Positions 55,351 through 64,000 of a stretch of DNA of 64,000 bases are shown here, piece after piece. The DNA comes from Shewanella maritima (GTDB lineage: Bacteria > Pseudomonadota > Gammaproteobacteria > Enterobacterales > Shewanellaceae). The stretch is taken from NCBI RefSeq assembly GCF_004295345.1, contig NZ_CP036200.1, positions 3,068,001 to 3,132,000 of the forward strand, in the 5' to 3' direction. The notes beneath the pieces are model-generated. The model was given only the letters and a program-made list of their open reading frames with translations, searched no databases and was not told the origin of the DNA. Position numbers and translations under genes: made by a program. Each line of letters opens with the position of its first letter. The first letter of the stretch is position 1.

Positions 55351-55923
55351 ATGACTAAACGTTATGTTCTTGTGCACGATGAAAACAAGTGCATTGGCTG
55401 CCAGGCTTGTAATGTCGCCTGTCGAAGCGAAAACAATGTACCTGAGTCGGTGACCCGAATTCAGGTGCGTATTGAAGGGCCTCACGGCAACTTCCCTAAC
55501 TTACATTTTAAATATAATCGCGTTTCTTGCGAGCAATGTGAAAACGCACCATGCGTTAAAGTATGTCCAACAGGTGCAGCCTATGTGGCGGATGACGGCA
55601 TAGTTTCGATTAACGAGAAAAAGTGCGTCGGCTGTCTGTATTGCGTGGCTGCATGCCCTTATAAAGTACGCTTTATTAACCCTGATACTAAGGTGCCGGA
55701 TAAGTGCGATTTTTGTAAGAAAACGCGTCTTGCTCGTGGCGAGTCTCCAGCATGCGTTAGTGTGTGTCCAACCGATGCCCTTTGTTTTGGCGATGCTAAC
55801 GATCCTCAATCAGAAGTCAGCCAGCTATTGGATACCAAAACCAATTATCAGCAAAAGGCTAATCTGGGTACTCAACCAAGGGTTTACCGTATTCCTAGCC
55901 GCAAAGGAGGGATCAAAGCATGA
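55351..55923 (+). CDS. psrB: Polysulfide/thiosulfate reductase iron-sulfur subunit (PsrB/PhsB)
   Basis: A 190-residue ferredoxin-like subunit binding four [4Fe-4S] clusters. Four cysteine groups are visible: CIGCQACNVACRSEN, CEQCENAPCVKVCPTGA, CVGCLYCVAACPYKV, and CDFC..CVSVCPTDAL. It passes electrons from PsrC to PsrA, on the outer side of the membrane, exported with PsrA. It has no signal of its own. GGAGTT precedes the ATG; it starts 12 bases after psrA and overlaps psrC by four bases (ATGA). Confidence 0.92.
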   Translation: MTKRYVLVHDENKCIGCQACNVACRSENNVPESVTRIQVRIEGPHGNFPNLHFKYNRVSCEQCENAPCVKVCPTGAAYVADDGIVSINEKKCVGCLYCVAACPYKVRFINPDTKVPDKCDFCKKTRLARGESPACVSVCPTDALCFGDANDPQSEVSQLLDTKTNYQQKANLGTQPRVYRIPSRKGGIKA

Positions 55924-56867
55924 ACAATATTTGGGGCTCAATGGAGCAATATGATCCAGTCGTCTGGAACTGGATAATCGCGGTCTATTTATTTATGGCA
56001 GGTTTGTCAGCTGGTTCTATGCTGGTGGCGATCGGACTTAAATGGTACAAGCAAAGCCGCGGCTTACCCACAGAAGGTTTACCTGTGGTAAAGGCTGCAG
56101 CTGTGATAGCGCCGGTCAGTATCTGTTTAGGTATGGCGTTACTTGTGCTGGATTTAACTAAGCCATTTGAGTTTTATCATATCTTGCTCAATTACAATTT
56201 AACCTCGGTAATGGCATGGGGGGTGATAGCGCTTTTGGTCTACATTCCATTAGTGTTTGTATTCGCAGGTTTAGTATTTGAGGAGCCCATTCGTCGCTGC
56301 GTGCCGGCACTAAACGGTGTGCTCAAGGTTTGTCGCTCGCTAGAAGGAAGTCTAAATAAGCTCATTTTTGCATTAGCGCTATGTGTTGGTGTGTATACCG
56401 GTTTCCTATTGTCGGCGATGATCAGTTATCCAATCCTCAATACCGCGGTGCTGCCAGCGCTGTTTTTAGCTTCGGCGCTATCAGCAGGCTCTGCAGGTAA
56501 TATTCTGGTTGCTACCTTGTTCTTTAGTAAGAAAGAGTCAGACTGTATTGAGCAGGTGCATCGCATTGAATATCCGGTTGCCTTTAACGAAGCGCTTTGT
56601 CTAGTGCTGTTGTTTGTCGGTTTGAATTTTTCTGGCCCTGCAGCACAAGCGGCGACATCAGCAATCACTTCGGGTGCTTGGGCGAGCGTATTTTGGCTAG
56701 GAGTGGTTGGTTTGGGGTTAGTGGTTCCTTTAAGTGCGAGTTTATTCGCGCCGCAAAGCTGGAAGCACTCAAAAGGCTTTTTGGTTACGGTATCGTGCAG
56801 CACTATTCTAGGGGTATTAGCCCTGAGACACTTTGTAGTGTATGCCGGTCAAAGTTACATCAGCTAG
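55920..56867 (+). CDS. psrC: Polysulfide/thiosulfate reductase membrane subunit, NrfD family (PsrC)
   Basis: A 315-residue integral membrane protein of the NrfD/PsrC family with eight to nine hydrophobic helices, beginning with WNWIIAVYLFMAGLSAGSMLVAIGL, in which the AGLSAGS motif is typical. It anchors PsrAB and oxidises menaquinol. No haem is expected. The C-terminal GVLALRHFVVYAGQ segment matches the family end. It overlaps psrB by four bases, so translation is coupled. Confidence 0.9.
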   Translation: MNNIWGSMEQYDPVVWNWIIAVYLFMAGLSAGSMLVAIGLKWYKQSRGLPTEGLPVVKAAAVIAPVSICLGMALLVLDLTKPFEFYHILLNYNLTSVMAWGVIALLVYIPLVFVFAGLVFEEPIRRCVPALNGVLKVCRSLEGSLNKLIFALALCVGVYTGFLLSAMISYPILNTAVLPALFLASALSAGSAGNILVATLFFSKKESDCIEQVHRIEYPVAFNEALCLVLLFVGLNFSGPAAQAATSAITSGAWASVFWLGVVGLGLVVPLSASLFAPQSWKHSKGFLVTVSCSTILGVLALRHFVVYAGQSYIS

Positions 56868-56964
56868 AAGGTTCTGTACGATTAATTGACTTATCGCAGT
56901 AAGTGATTACTAACGTAGAACGCTAGGTAATATTGACACCAGCCAACAGAGTAAGGATTAAAAC

Positions 56965-57001
56965 AAAAGCCGCTGTTAGTTTGACTAACAGCGGCTTTTT
57001 A
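56965..57001. terminator. Bidirectional terminator between psrC and rho
   Basis: A 16-bp perfect stem AAAAGCCGCTGTTAGT / ACTAACAGCGGCTTTT with a 3-base loop. It serves the convergent psrABC operon and rho gene; T runs are present on both strands. Confidence 0.88.
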
Positions 57002-57047
57002 GTGTTCAGTGCTTAAAGCTGCGCAAGCGTATAACGCTTTGCAAATA

Positions 57048-58313
57048 TTAAGATTTAGCGCGTTTCATTGCTGTGAAGAACTCATCGTTAGTTTTGGTCA
57101 TTGCCAATTTATCGATAAGGAATTCCATTGCGCCCACTTCATCCATTGGATTAAGGATCTTACGCAGAATCCACATCTTCTGTAGCTCGTCGTTAGTGGT
57201 AAGCTTTTCTTCACGGCGAGTACCAGAGCGGTTGAAGTCAATCGCTGGGAATACACGTTTTTCAGCAGCTTTACGAGATAAGTGCAGTTCTTGGTTACCT
57301 GTACCTTTAAATTCTTCGTAAATCACTTCATCCATCTTAGAGCCAGTGTCGACTAGCGCGGTGGCGATGATGGTTAAGCTACCGCCATTTTCAATGTTAC
57401 GAGCCGCACCAAAGAAACGCTTAGGACGGTGCAGTGCGTTCGCATCAACACCACCGGTAAGTACTTTACCTGATGATGGGATAACAGTGTTGTAAGCACG
57501 TGCTAAACGGGTAATTGAGTCAAGTAGGATGACTACATCTTTCTTGTGCTCAACTAGGCGTTTAGCTTTCTCAATTACCATTTCAGCAACTTGAACGTGG
57601 CGAGACGCTGGTTCATCGAACGTTGACGCAATTACTTCACCGTTAACGAGGCGTTGCATCTCAGTCACTTCCTCAGGACGTTCGTCAATTAGCAGCACCA
57701 TTAATACAACTTCTGGATTGTTGTAGGTAATGCTTTGAGCAATGTTCTGTAGTAGTAGCGTTTTACCCGCTTTAGGCGGTGCCACAATTAGACCACGCTG
57801 ACCTTTACCGACTGGAGAACATAAGTCCAGAATACGTGCGGTAATATCCTCAGTTGAACCATTACCACGCTCCATACGCAAACGGTCTTCTGCATGCAGT
57901 GGGGTTAAGTTTTCAAAGAGGATTTTAGTGCGAGAGTTTTCAGGCTTGTCGAAGTTAACTTCTGAGACTTTTAGTAGCGCGAAGTAACGCTCACCATCTT
58001 TCGGAGGACGGATTTTACCGAAAATGGTATCACCGGTACGCATGTTGAAGCGGCGGATTTGGCTTGGCGATACGTAAATATCGTCAGGACCTGCTAGATA
58101 TGAACCGTCGGCACTTCTTAAGAACCCGAAACCGTCTTGGAGGATTTCTAGAACGCCGCCACCGAAGATGTCTTCACCGCTTTTAGCATGAGCTTTTAGG
58201 ATTGAGAAAATAATGTCCTGCTTGCGAGAACGGCCCATGTTTTCAAGTTTCATGCTTTCGGCTAATGAAACCAGGTCAGATATCGAGGTGTTTTTTAATT
58301 CTGTTAAATTCAT
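57048..58313 (-). CDS. rho: Transcription termination factor Rho
   Basis: A 421-residue hexameric RNA helicase. The N-terminal helix bundle [21 protein letters not shown] is followed by the OB-fold RNA site ([23 protein letters not shown] in parts), Walker [13 protein letters not shown], Walker [16 protein letters not shown], and the Q/R-loop regions [12 protein letters not shown] and [23 protein letters not shown]. Length and motifs are as in E. coli Rho (419). It is downstream of trxA, separated by 222 bases that include a weak hairpin, as in other gammaproteobacteria where Rho controls its own leader. Confidence 0.98.
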   Translation of the reverse strand: MNLTELKNTSISDLVSLAESMKLENMGRSRKQDIIFSILKAHAKSGEDIFGGGVLEILQDGFGFLRSADGSYLAGPDDIYVSPSQIRRFNMRTGDTIFGKIRPPKDGERYFALLKVSEVNFDKPENSRTKILFENLTPLHAEDRLRMERGNGSTEDITARILDLCSPVGKGQRGLIVAPPKAGKTLLLQNIAQSITYNNPEVVLMVLLIDERPEEVTEMQRLVNGEVIASTFDEPASRHVQVAEMVIEKAKRLVEHKKDVVILLDSITRLARAYNTVIPSSGKVLTGGVDANALHRPKRFFGAARNIENGGSLTIIATALVDTGSKMDEVIYEEFKGTGNQELHLSRKAAEKRVFPAIDFNRSGTRREEKLTTNDELQKMWILRKILNPMDEVGAMEFLIDKLAMTKTNDEFFTAMKRAKS

Positions 58314-58472
58314 GAGTAGGAGGTCTTGTGTTACGCGACAAAGCTTACCGCGATCAATCAGTAAGATTTAATAGAACAGTTTTGTGATTGATGTGCGGAG
58401 AAATGGGTTAGTTGGAAAATCTGCTGAATAAATTAGCACTATCTGGGTAGTACGTCCAGATTTTTAAAGACA

Positions 58473-58506
58473 AAGTAGCACAAATTGTTCACAACTTGCG
58501 CTACTT
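58473..58506 (-). terminator. Weak hairpin in the trxA-rho intergenic region
   Basis: AAGTAGC / GCTACTT arms with further imperfect pairing inside, 30 bases past trxA on the minus strand, followed by a T-containing stretch (TGTCTTT). It could be the trxA terminator or part of the rho leader. Confidence 0.4.
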
Positions 58507-58535
58507 ATCACTTTAACTTGTCGTTGAGACAGGGA

Positions 58536-58862
58536 TTAGACTTGAGCGTCTACAAACTCTTTAAGTTGAGTTTTTGAAAGTGCGCCAACTTTAGTTGCGA
58601 CTAGCTCACCGCCTTTGAACATAAGCAGTGTAGGGATACCACGTACACCGTACTTAGCTGGAGAAACGTTGTTTTGGTCAACATTTAACTTAGCTACAGT
58701 TAGTTTACCTTCGTACTCTTGAGCTACGTCGTCTAGGATTGGGGCAATCATTTTACAAGGACCACACCACTCAGCCCAGAAGTCTACCAGCACTGGTAGT
58801 TCTGATTTGATGACGTCGTTTTCAAAGCTATCGTCGCTCAAGGTTACAATTTTATCGCTCAT
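58536..58862 (-). CDS. trxA: Thioredoxin 1
   Basis: A 108-residue cytoplasmic thioredoxin. The active site is [15 protein letters not shown], the buried Asp region VLVDFWAEW is conserved, and the cis-Pro loop is [12 protein letters not shown]. The start [13 protein letters not shown] aligns with E. coli TrxA (109 residues) and is preceded by GGAGAAC; eight upstream codons are not part of the protein. It is divergent from rhlB and upstream of rho. Confidence 0.98.
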   Translation of the reverse strand: MSDKIVTLSDDSFENDVIKSELPVLVDFWAEWCGPCKMIAPILDDVAQEYEGKLTVAKLNVDQNNVSPAKYGVRGIPTLLMFKGGELVATKVGALSKTQLKEFVDAQV

Positions 58863-59143
58863 GTTGTTCTCCAGAATTGGTACCATTGCTAGTTTATTAA
58901 TGGCTTACCATGTATATTGGGTCAGTTAAATCGCTTTTCAAGTGACCAAGTGAAATATCCGTTTATAAATGACCGGAACAATGTTTAAAAATATTCCGAT
59001 TAGTGCAACAAAGTTGTTGCAATTTAATAGCACGGATGAACAATGACGCTATTTCAAACGAAAGTTTCTTTTTTTGCAACCCTAAATAGGGGGCAAGGCT
59101 CATAACGAAAGGTTATGAGCCATAATGCTACGAGCTAGGTGCC

Positions 59144-60448
59144 ATGAGCCAAAAACATTTATCGACACAGAAGTTTGCTGAATTTCCACTTAATCCTAAA
59201 GTGCAAGCAGCATTGAACGAGAACGGCTTTGAATTTTGCACGCCAATTCAGGCGTTATCTTTACCAGTTTTATTGCAAGGCAAAGATATTGCCGGTCAGG
59301 CGCAAACGGGTACCGGTAAAACTATGGCCTTTTTGGTCGCCACCTTTAACCACTTGCTTACGGTTGACGCGCCTGAAGGTCGAGCGCCTACTCAGCCTCG
59401 CGCAATCATTATGGCGCCCACTCGTGAGTTGGCGATTCAAATTGCTAAAGATGGCAAGTTGCTAGCGAAACATACAGGTTTAAAAGTCGGCATCGTTTAC
59501 GGCGGTGAAAGTTATGAGACTCAACGTGAAGTGCTTGATAAAGGCGTTGATATTCTTATTGGTACGACTGGCCGTATTATCGATTACGTTCGCCAAGGCG
59601 TAATTAGCCTTAATCATATCCAAGCTGTGGTGCTTGATGAAGCTGACCGCATGTTTGACCTTGGCTTTATTAAAGATATCCGCTTCTTGTTCCGTCGCAT
59701 GCCTGACGCTAATGCGCGCTTGAACATGTTGTTCTCTGCGACGCTTTCAATGAAGGTACAAGAACTGGCGTACGATCACATGAACGATCCTGAAAAGGTT
59801 GAAATTGCGCCACTTGAAAAGACGTCTAAGAATATTAAAGAAGAGCTGTTCTATCCGTCGATGGAAGACAAGATGCGCTTGCTACTGAGTTTGATTGAAG
59901 AAGACTGGCCTGAAAAAGCTATTGTCTTTTCAAATACCAAACACAGCTGTGAGAAAGTCTGGTCATGGCTTGAGGGTGACGGTCACCGAGTCGGTTTGCT
60001 TACCGGAGATGTGCCGCAGAAAAAGCGTATTCGCATTCTAGAGCAGTTCACTAAAGGCCAATTAGATTTATTGGTTGCCACCGACGTTGCAGCCCGCGGC
60101 CTGCATATCTCTGATGTGTCGCACGTTTATAACTATGACTTACCAGATGACTGCGAAGATTATGTACACCGTATTGGTCGTACAGGCCGCGCTGGTGCTA
60201 AAGGTGTGTCGGTGAGTTTTGCCTGTGAAGAGTATGCGCTTAATTTGCCTGCTATTGAGCAGTACATTGACCATGCGATCCCAGTGAGTAATTACGATCA
60301 CGAAGCTTTACTTGATGATATTCCACCGCCAGTGCGTATTCATCGCAAACATCCAACCACGCGTACTCGCGATGGTGCAGGTAGCCAAGGTGCTCATCGT
60401 AGCGGCGCTAAACGCCCACAACGTCACCGCAGTCGCCGCCAAGCATAA
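59144..60448 (+). CDS. rhlB: ATP-dependent RNA helicase RhlB
   Basis: A 434-residue DEAD-box helicase of the RNA degradosome. The start [21 protein letters not shown] is RhlB-like. Motifs are [10 protein letters not shown] (Q motif), [59 protein letters not shown] and [10 protein letters not shown]. The basic tail (RRSRRQA-like, rich in Arg and His) probably binds RNA or RNase E. Position next to trxA and rho is conserved and supports RhlB over other helicases. GAGCTAGGTG precedes the ATG. Confidence 0.96.
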   Translation: MSQKHLSTQKFAEFPLNPKVQAALNENGFEFCTPIQALSLPVLLQGKDIAGQAQTGTGKTMAFLVATFNHLLTVDAPEGRAPTQPRAIIMAPTRELAIQIAKDGKLLAKHTGLKVGIVYGGESYETQREVLDKGVDILIGTTGRIIDYVRQGVISLNHIQAVVLDEADRMFDLGFIKDIRFLFRRMPDANARLNMLFSATLSMKVQELAYDHMNDPEKVEIAPLEKTSKNIKEELFYPSMEDKMRLLLSLIEEDWPEKAIVFSNTKHSCEKVWSWLEGDGHRVGLLTGDVPQKKRIRILEQFTKGQLDLLVATDVAARGLHISDVSHVYNYDLPDDCEDYVHRIGRTGRAGAKGVSVSFACEEYALNLPAIEQYIDHAIPVSNYDHEALLDDIPPPVRIHRKHPTTRTRDGAGSQGAHRSGAKRPQRHRSRRQA

Positions 60449-60457
60449 TTAGCTCAT

Positions 60458-60496
60458 AACACTGACTCTCGCCTCGCTAGAGTCAGTGTTTTTTTA
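60458..60496 (+). terminator. rhlB terminator
   Basis: A 12-bp perfect stem AACACTGACTCT / AGAGTCAGTGTT with a 9-base loop, followed by more than five T. Confidence 0.9.
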
Positions 60497-60517
60497 TATC
60501 CGTAAAAAATTTGTTTC

Positions 60518-60679
60518 ATACCAATTGGGATAAATACGTGAGCAGAGATTACGCAGGAAAAATCGCGTAGAACAAGGTAGAAATTGCAGCTAGCTAGTTG
60601 CTCTACCTACAAAATTTCTAACGACGTTATACGTGATTTTCACCAGTAAGAATGTTCACATACTTGTGCTGATTGGTAT
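60518..60679. mobile_element. Possible MITE-like element between rhlB and the ppx/gppA gene
   Basis: A 162-base stretch bounded by inverted 8-mers ATACCAAT and ATTGGTAT. Inside are further self-complementary parts (GGTAGA..TCTACC around GCTAGCTAG, and TACGTG repeated at 60535 and 60631). It carries no reading frame. The structure and place suggest a small non-coding insertion. Multi-copy status could not be tested here. Confidence 0.45.
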
Positions 60680-60705
60680 CAAGGGTAAGAGAACAAGAAT
60701 ACGCC

Positions 60706-61620
60706 ATGTCATCAGAACTCTATGCAGCAATTACGTTAGGCTCTAACAGCTTTAATATGTTGGTAGCGCAGACCATAGATGCTAAGCCAACCATCATTGC
60801 TAAGTATAAGCAAAAGGTGCGTCTGGCTGAGGGGATCAACGCTGATGGTGCGTTGTCAGCCGATGTCATGCAGCGCGGTTTAGATTGCCTTGCCATGTTT
60901 ACCCAAAAGGCAAATGAGCATCAAATTAAGGCGGCTAATGTTGCTGTGCTGGCAACAGCAACGCTGCGCAGTATCAACAATGCTGACGAGTTCGATACTA
61001 AGGCTAAACCGATATTCCCATTTGCCATTGAGATCATTACAGGCCAACGTGAAGCTGAGCTAATTTATCAGGGCATGACGGCAACAACCAAGGTTCAGGG
61101 GCGGTGTTTAGTCATCGACATTGGTGGTGCCAGCACTGAGTTTATTGTTGGCGAAGATAAACACGTGCTTTTTAAAACCAGTGTTGCCATGGGTGGTGTG
61201 CGCTTTAATCAAAGCATTTTTACCGAGCAGCCCTATGCACTTGCGCACTTTGAGCAAGCAAAAGAGGCTGTGAGGCTTGCGCTTGGTGATGAGCTCAGCG
61301 CGATACGAGAGCTTGGCTGGCAGCAGGTACTTGGCGCATCTGGTGCAGTGCAGACCTTGATGACGCTGCAGCGAAATCGCGGTAATGCAGAGCTAATTGA
61401 TTCAGCATTACTTGAGCAAGTCCGTGATGAAGTGATTGCTCAGGGTAAGCATGATATAGCGCAAATAGAAGGCGTTGATGCTGAGCAAGCACCGACATTA
61501 GCCGCTGGCGTTGCCATCTTGCTTGCCTTATTTGAATTGCTTGATATCAAGCAACTCGACCTTGCTGGCGGTGCACTACGTGAAGGTGTGTTGCAGATGT
61601 TGGCTGATAGAGTCTCATAA
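60706..61620 (+). CDS. Short Ppx/GppA phosphatase family protein
   Basis: A 304-residue protein of the Ppx/GppA (exopolyphosphatase / pppGpp phosphohydrolase) family. The ASKHA ATPase-like motifs are visible: TLGSNSFNMLVAQ at the N-terminus and VIDIGGASTEFIVG in the middle, then VLGASGAVQTLM and the C-terminal LAGGALREGVLQML. E. coli GppA has about 494 residues, so the C-terminal HD-like domain is absent. The position after rhlB is where E. coli has gppA. It may hydrolyse pppGpp or polyphosphate; the substrate is uncertain. The start is the ATG at 60706 with the conserved SSELYAAITLGSN following. Confidence 0.87.
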   Translation: MSSELYAAITLGSNSFNMLVAQTIDAKPTIIAKYKQKVRLAEGINADGALSADVMQRGLDCLAMFTQKANEHQIKAANVAVLATATLRSINNADEFDTKAKPIFPFAIEIITGQREAELIYQGMTATTKVQGRCLVIDIGGASTEFIVGEDKHVLFKTSVAMGGVRFNQSIFTEQPYALAHFEQAKEAVRLALGDELSAIRELGWQQVLGASGAVQTLMTLQRNRGNAELIDSALLEQVRDEVIAQGKHDIAQIEGVDAEQAPTLAAGVAILLALFELLDIKQLDLAGGALREGVLQMLADRVS

Positions 61621-61689
61621 CATCTGCCAACGAATTACTCGTTTTTCAAGTGGCAGTTTTGCCAAAACCTATGTTCGCCCTAAAAATCG

Positions 61690-61717
61690 AAAAGCCTGAC
61701 ATAAGTCAGGCTTTTTT
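61690..61717 (+). terminator. Terminator of the ppx/gppA gene
   Basis: An 11-bp perfect stem AAAAGCCTGAC / GTCAGGCTTTT, 4-base loop and six T. It is also close to the end of the convergent thioredoxin-like gene. Confidence 0.88.
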
Positions 61718-61749
61718 CTTTTTCGGCTACTTTGCCTTACGCTACAGCT

Positions 61750-62307
61750 TTAGTCAGCTAAAATCTGGTACAAATCACCTTCTAAAGAGTCCGTTGGGCT
61801 CTCGACAATAGTGCCAATTTTCTTATCGTCTTGATGGACAATAAAGGTTGGAATTCGGGTGAATTCATATTCTGCGGCTAAACCTTCTGGGTCTTTTTTG
61901 CTGCGATCGATGCCAATGTATTTTACCGTGATGTTCGGGTTGTTTACCTCGTTTAGAATGCGCATGAAGCGCGGCGTCTCACGGTGGCAATCTGGGCACC
62001 AAGTACCAATAATTACCACGATGTCCGTTGGTTTATCGATATTCTTTAGCTTAGCAATAATTGCCTGATCAGCTTGGTATTGCTGATATTCCTCAGCATA
62101 GCCTGGTAGCTGCTGCTCAATTTGTTGTTGGCTAACAATTCCTGTGATAATCACTTCTTCAGTCTCCTCACTACAAGTGGCAATAAAGCCTTTGTTGGTT
62201 TCTGCGTCGAATGCACAGCCGCTGCCAGCAAAACTTGGTACAGCGAATAGTGTGGATGATAAAAGTAAAGCGCTGGAAACGAAAACAGTTTTAGTGATTT
62301 TTTGCAT
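61750..62307 (-). CDS. Periplasmic thioredoxin-family protein
   Basis: A 185-residue exported protein with a thioredoxin fold. The signal peptide is TVFVSSALLLSSTLFAVPSFA, cut near FAG. The active site reads GTWCPDCHRETPRF, a CxxC of the WCPDC type, with the cis-Pro region EFTRIPTFIVHQDDKK. An additional cysteine pair in the N-terminal segment (SGCAFDAETNKGFIATC) may form a disulphide. It probably acts as a periplasmic reductant or thiol-disulphide exchanger; the partner is unknown. GAAGTTG lies before the ATG. Confidence 0.82.
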   Translation of the reverse strand: MQKITKTVFVSSALLLSSTLFAVPSFAGSGCAFDAETNKGFIATCSEETEEVIITGIVSQQQIEQQLPGYAEEYQQYQADQAIIAKLKNIDKPTDIVVIIGTWCPDCHRETPRFMRILNEVNNPNITVKYIGIDRSKKDPEGLAAEYEFTRIPTFIVHQDDKKIGTIVESPTDSLEGDLYQILAD

Positions 62308-62407
62308 AAGTTCTACAACTTCTTTAAAAGAAACTTTACCTATTATTCAATCACTGTACATGCTAATTAAGAAGTAATCGATGAACGATTTGTAAGCTGT
62401 ATCACTA

Positions 62408-62433
62408 AAAAAAGGGAAGCATCAGCTTCCCTT
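62408..62433 (-). terminator. hemB terminator
   Basis: A 9-bp perfect stem AAGGGAAGC / GCTTCCCTT with a 4-base loop. On the minus strand it is followed by seven T. It is about 80 bases past the hemB stop. Confidence 0.8.
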
Positions 62434-62515
62434 AATTTTGATTTCATTTTGTTATCACACTATTTAAAAAACTGTGATATCAATGGTTTCTCTTTGAGTT
62501 TGCGTCCTAGCGTGC

Positions 62516-63547
<1,032 letters not shown>

Positions 63548-64000
63548 TTATTCTGTTGTTTGCTCAAAGTAACAAACTTTATTTCGGCCACTGCGTTTGG
63601 CGTCATATAAGGCTTTATCAGCCTGATCCAGCAGCTGCATTGGATGAGTCTCATCTTCAATGATAGCTACGCATACGCCAATACTAATGGTCAGTGGGAA
63701 CGATTGCCCTTGCCAGTGAATTTGTAACTCACTCACAGCTTTGCGCATTTGCTCTGCCACTACCATGGCACCTTGTTTGGTCGTGTTCGGCAGTATGATA
63801 GCAAACTCTTCGCCGCCAAAACGTGACACCAGATCGGTTGGACGTTTTATTTGTGCAGATAATGTTTTAGCAATTGCTTGAATAGTGCTGTCGCCAGCAA
63901 GGTGACCATATTGATCATTGATAGGCTTAAATTTGTCAATATCTACCATCAATAATCCCATTGGGGTTTGTTGACGGCGACTGATACGCCCTTCAGCAAC
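63548..64000 (-). CDS. GGDEF domain diguanylate cyclase (partial, cut by window end)
   Basis: The C-terminal 150 residues of a GGDEF protein; the frame is open to the window edge, so the start and any sensor domain lie outside. Visible features are LLMVDIDKFKPINDQYGHLAGD and the active-site RFGGEEFAIILPN (GGEEF, functional in cyclases), and the C-terminal QADKALYDAKRSGRNKVCYF. No I-site RxxD is evident five residues before GGEEF (PTDLVSRF). It makes cyclic di-GMP if active. It ends 18 bases before hemB begins on the same strand, so both could share a transcript. Confidence 0.9.
   Translation of the reverse strand, partial: VAEGRISRRQQTPMGLLMVDIDKFKPINDQYGHLAGDSTIQAIAKTLSAQIKRPTDLVSRFGGEEFAIILPNTTKQGAMVVAEQMRKAVSELQIHWQGQSFPLTISIGVCVAIIEDETHPMQLLDQADKALYDAKRSGRNKVCYFEQTTE

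Overview
The window looks like chromosomal DNA of a Shewanella species. The grounds are gene order and content: a rho - trxA - rhlB - Ppx/GppA neighbourhood, dusB-fis, prmA, purHD, a ZntR regulator joined to an SO_0444-type metal exporter, two OmcA/MtrC-family surface multiheme cytochromes, a Psr/Phs-type molybdoenzyme and a Wolinella-type fumarate reductase. No tRNA, rRNA, prophage, CRISPR array or transposase gene was seen. Most of the window is ordinary core chromosome. The accessory parts are the metal/cytochrome block (about 21.7-28.7 kb) and the anaerobic respiration block (46.7-56.9 kb).

Layout. 0-7.6 kb: an enoyl-CoA hydratase-family gene behind a FadR-like operator, yqhA, an exported DUF3530 protein, rapA, and a PIN-PhoH gene. 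8-18.4 kb: a large hybrid histidine kinase, an ArgO-like exporter flanked by inverted REP-like sequences, a DEAD-box helicase, gloA2, a NaChBac-type sodium channel, an acetyltransferase, a PuuB-like oxidoreductase, then a 117-bp tandem repeat array. 18.4-21.4 kb: purHD. 21.7-28.7 kb: zntR and its exporter under a MerR-type promoter with a 20-bp spacer, then two duplicated nine-heme lipoprotein cytochromes with matching upstream regions. 28.8-37.5 kb: small enzymes, a DUF1800/DUF1501 pair, a short membrane-protein gene broken by an in-frame TGA, an MscS channel and udp. 37.8-43.5 kb: the SOS mutagenesis cassette imuA-imuB-dnaE2 behind a LexA box. 43.6-46.3 kb: fis, dusB, prmA. 46.7-56.9 kb: frdCAB, a TtrR/TtrS-like two-component pair, and psrABC with a perfect CRP site upstream. 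57-64 kb: rho, trxA, rhlB, a short Ppx/GppA protein, a periplasmic thioredoxin, hemB and the end of a diguanylate cyclase.

How the genes work together. The frd and psr operons supply terminal reductases (fumarate; polysulfide or thiosulfate) that take electrons from the quinone pool. The TtrS-like sensor has a periplasmic ligand-binding domain and probably tunes psrABC, with CRP as global activator. The two cytochromes are predicted surface electron-transfer proteins, but the window holds no mtrA/mtrB-type conduit. The imuA-imuB-dnaE2 cassette is a DNA-damage-induced translesion system.

A caution about the sequence: four conserved genes (phoH, the puuB-like gene, dnaE2, frdA) are each split by the loss of one base, at or next to a short mononucleotide run. 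In each case restoring one base rejoins a full-length family member. The same direction and context every time suggest base-calling errors rather than four separate gene deaths. I did not find a convincing new defence or mobile system. The least explained items are the 117-bp repeat array, the shared leader of the two cytochrome genes and the TGA-interrupted gene.
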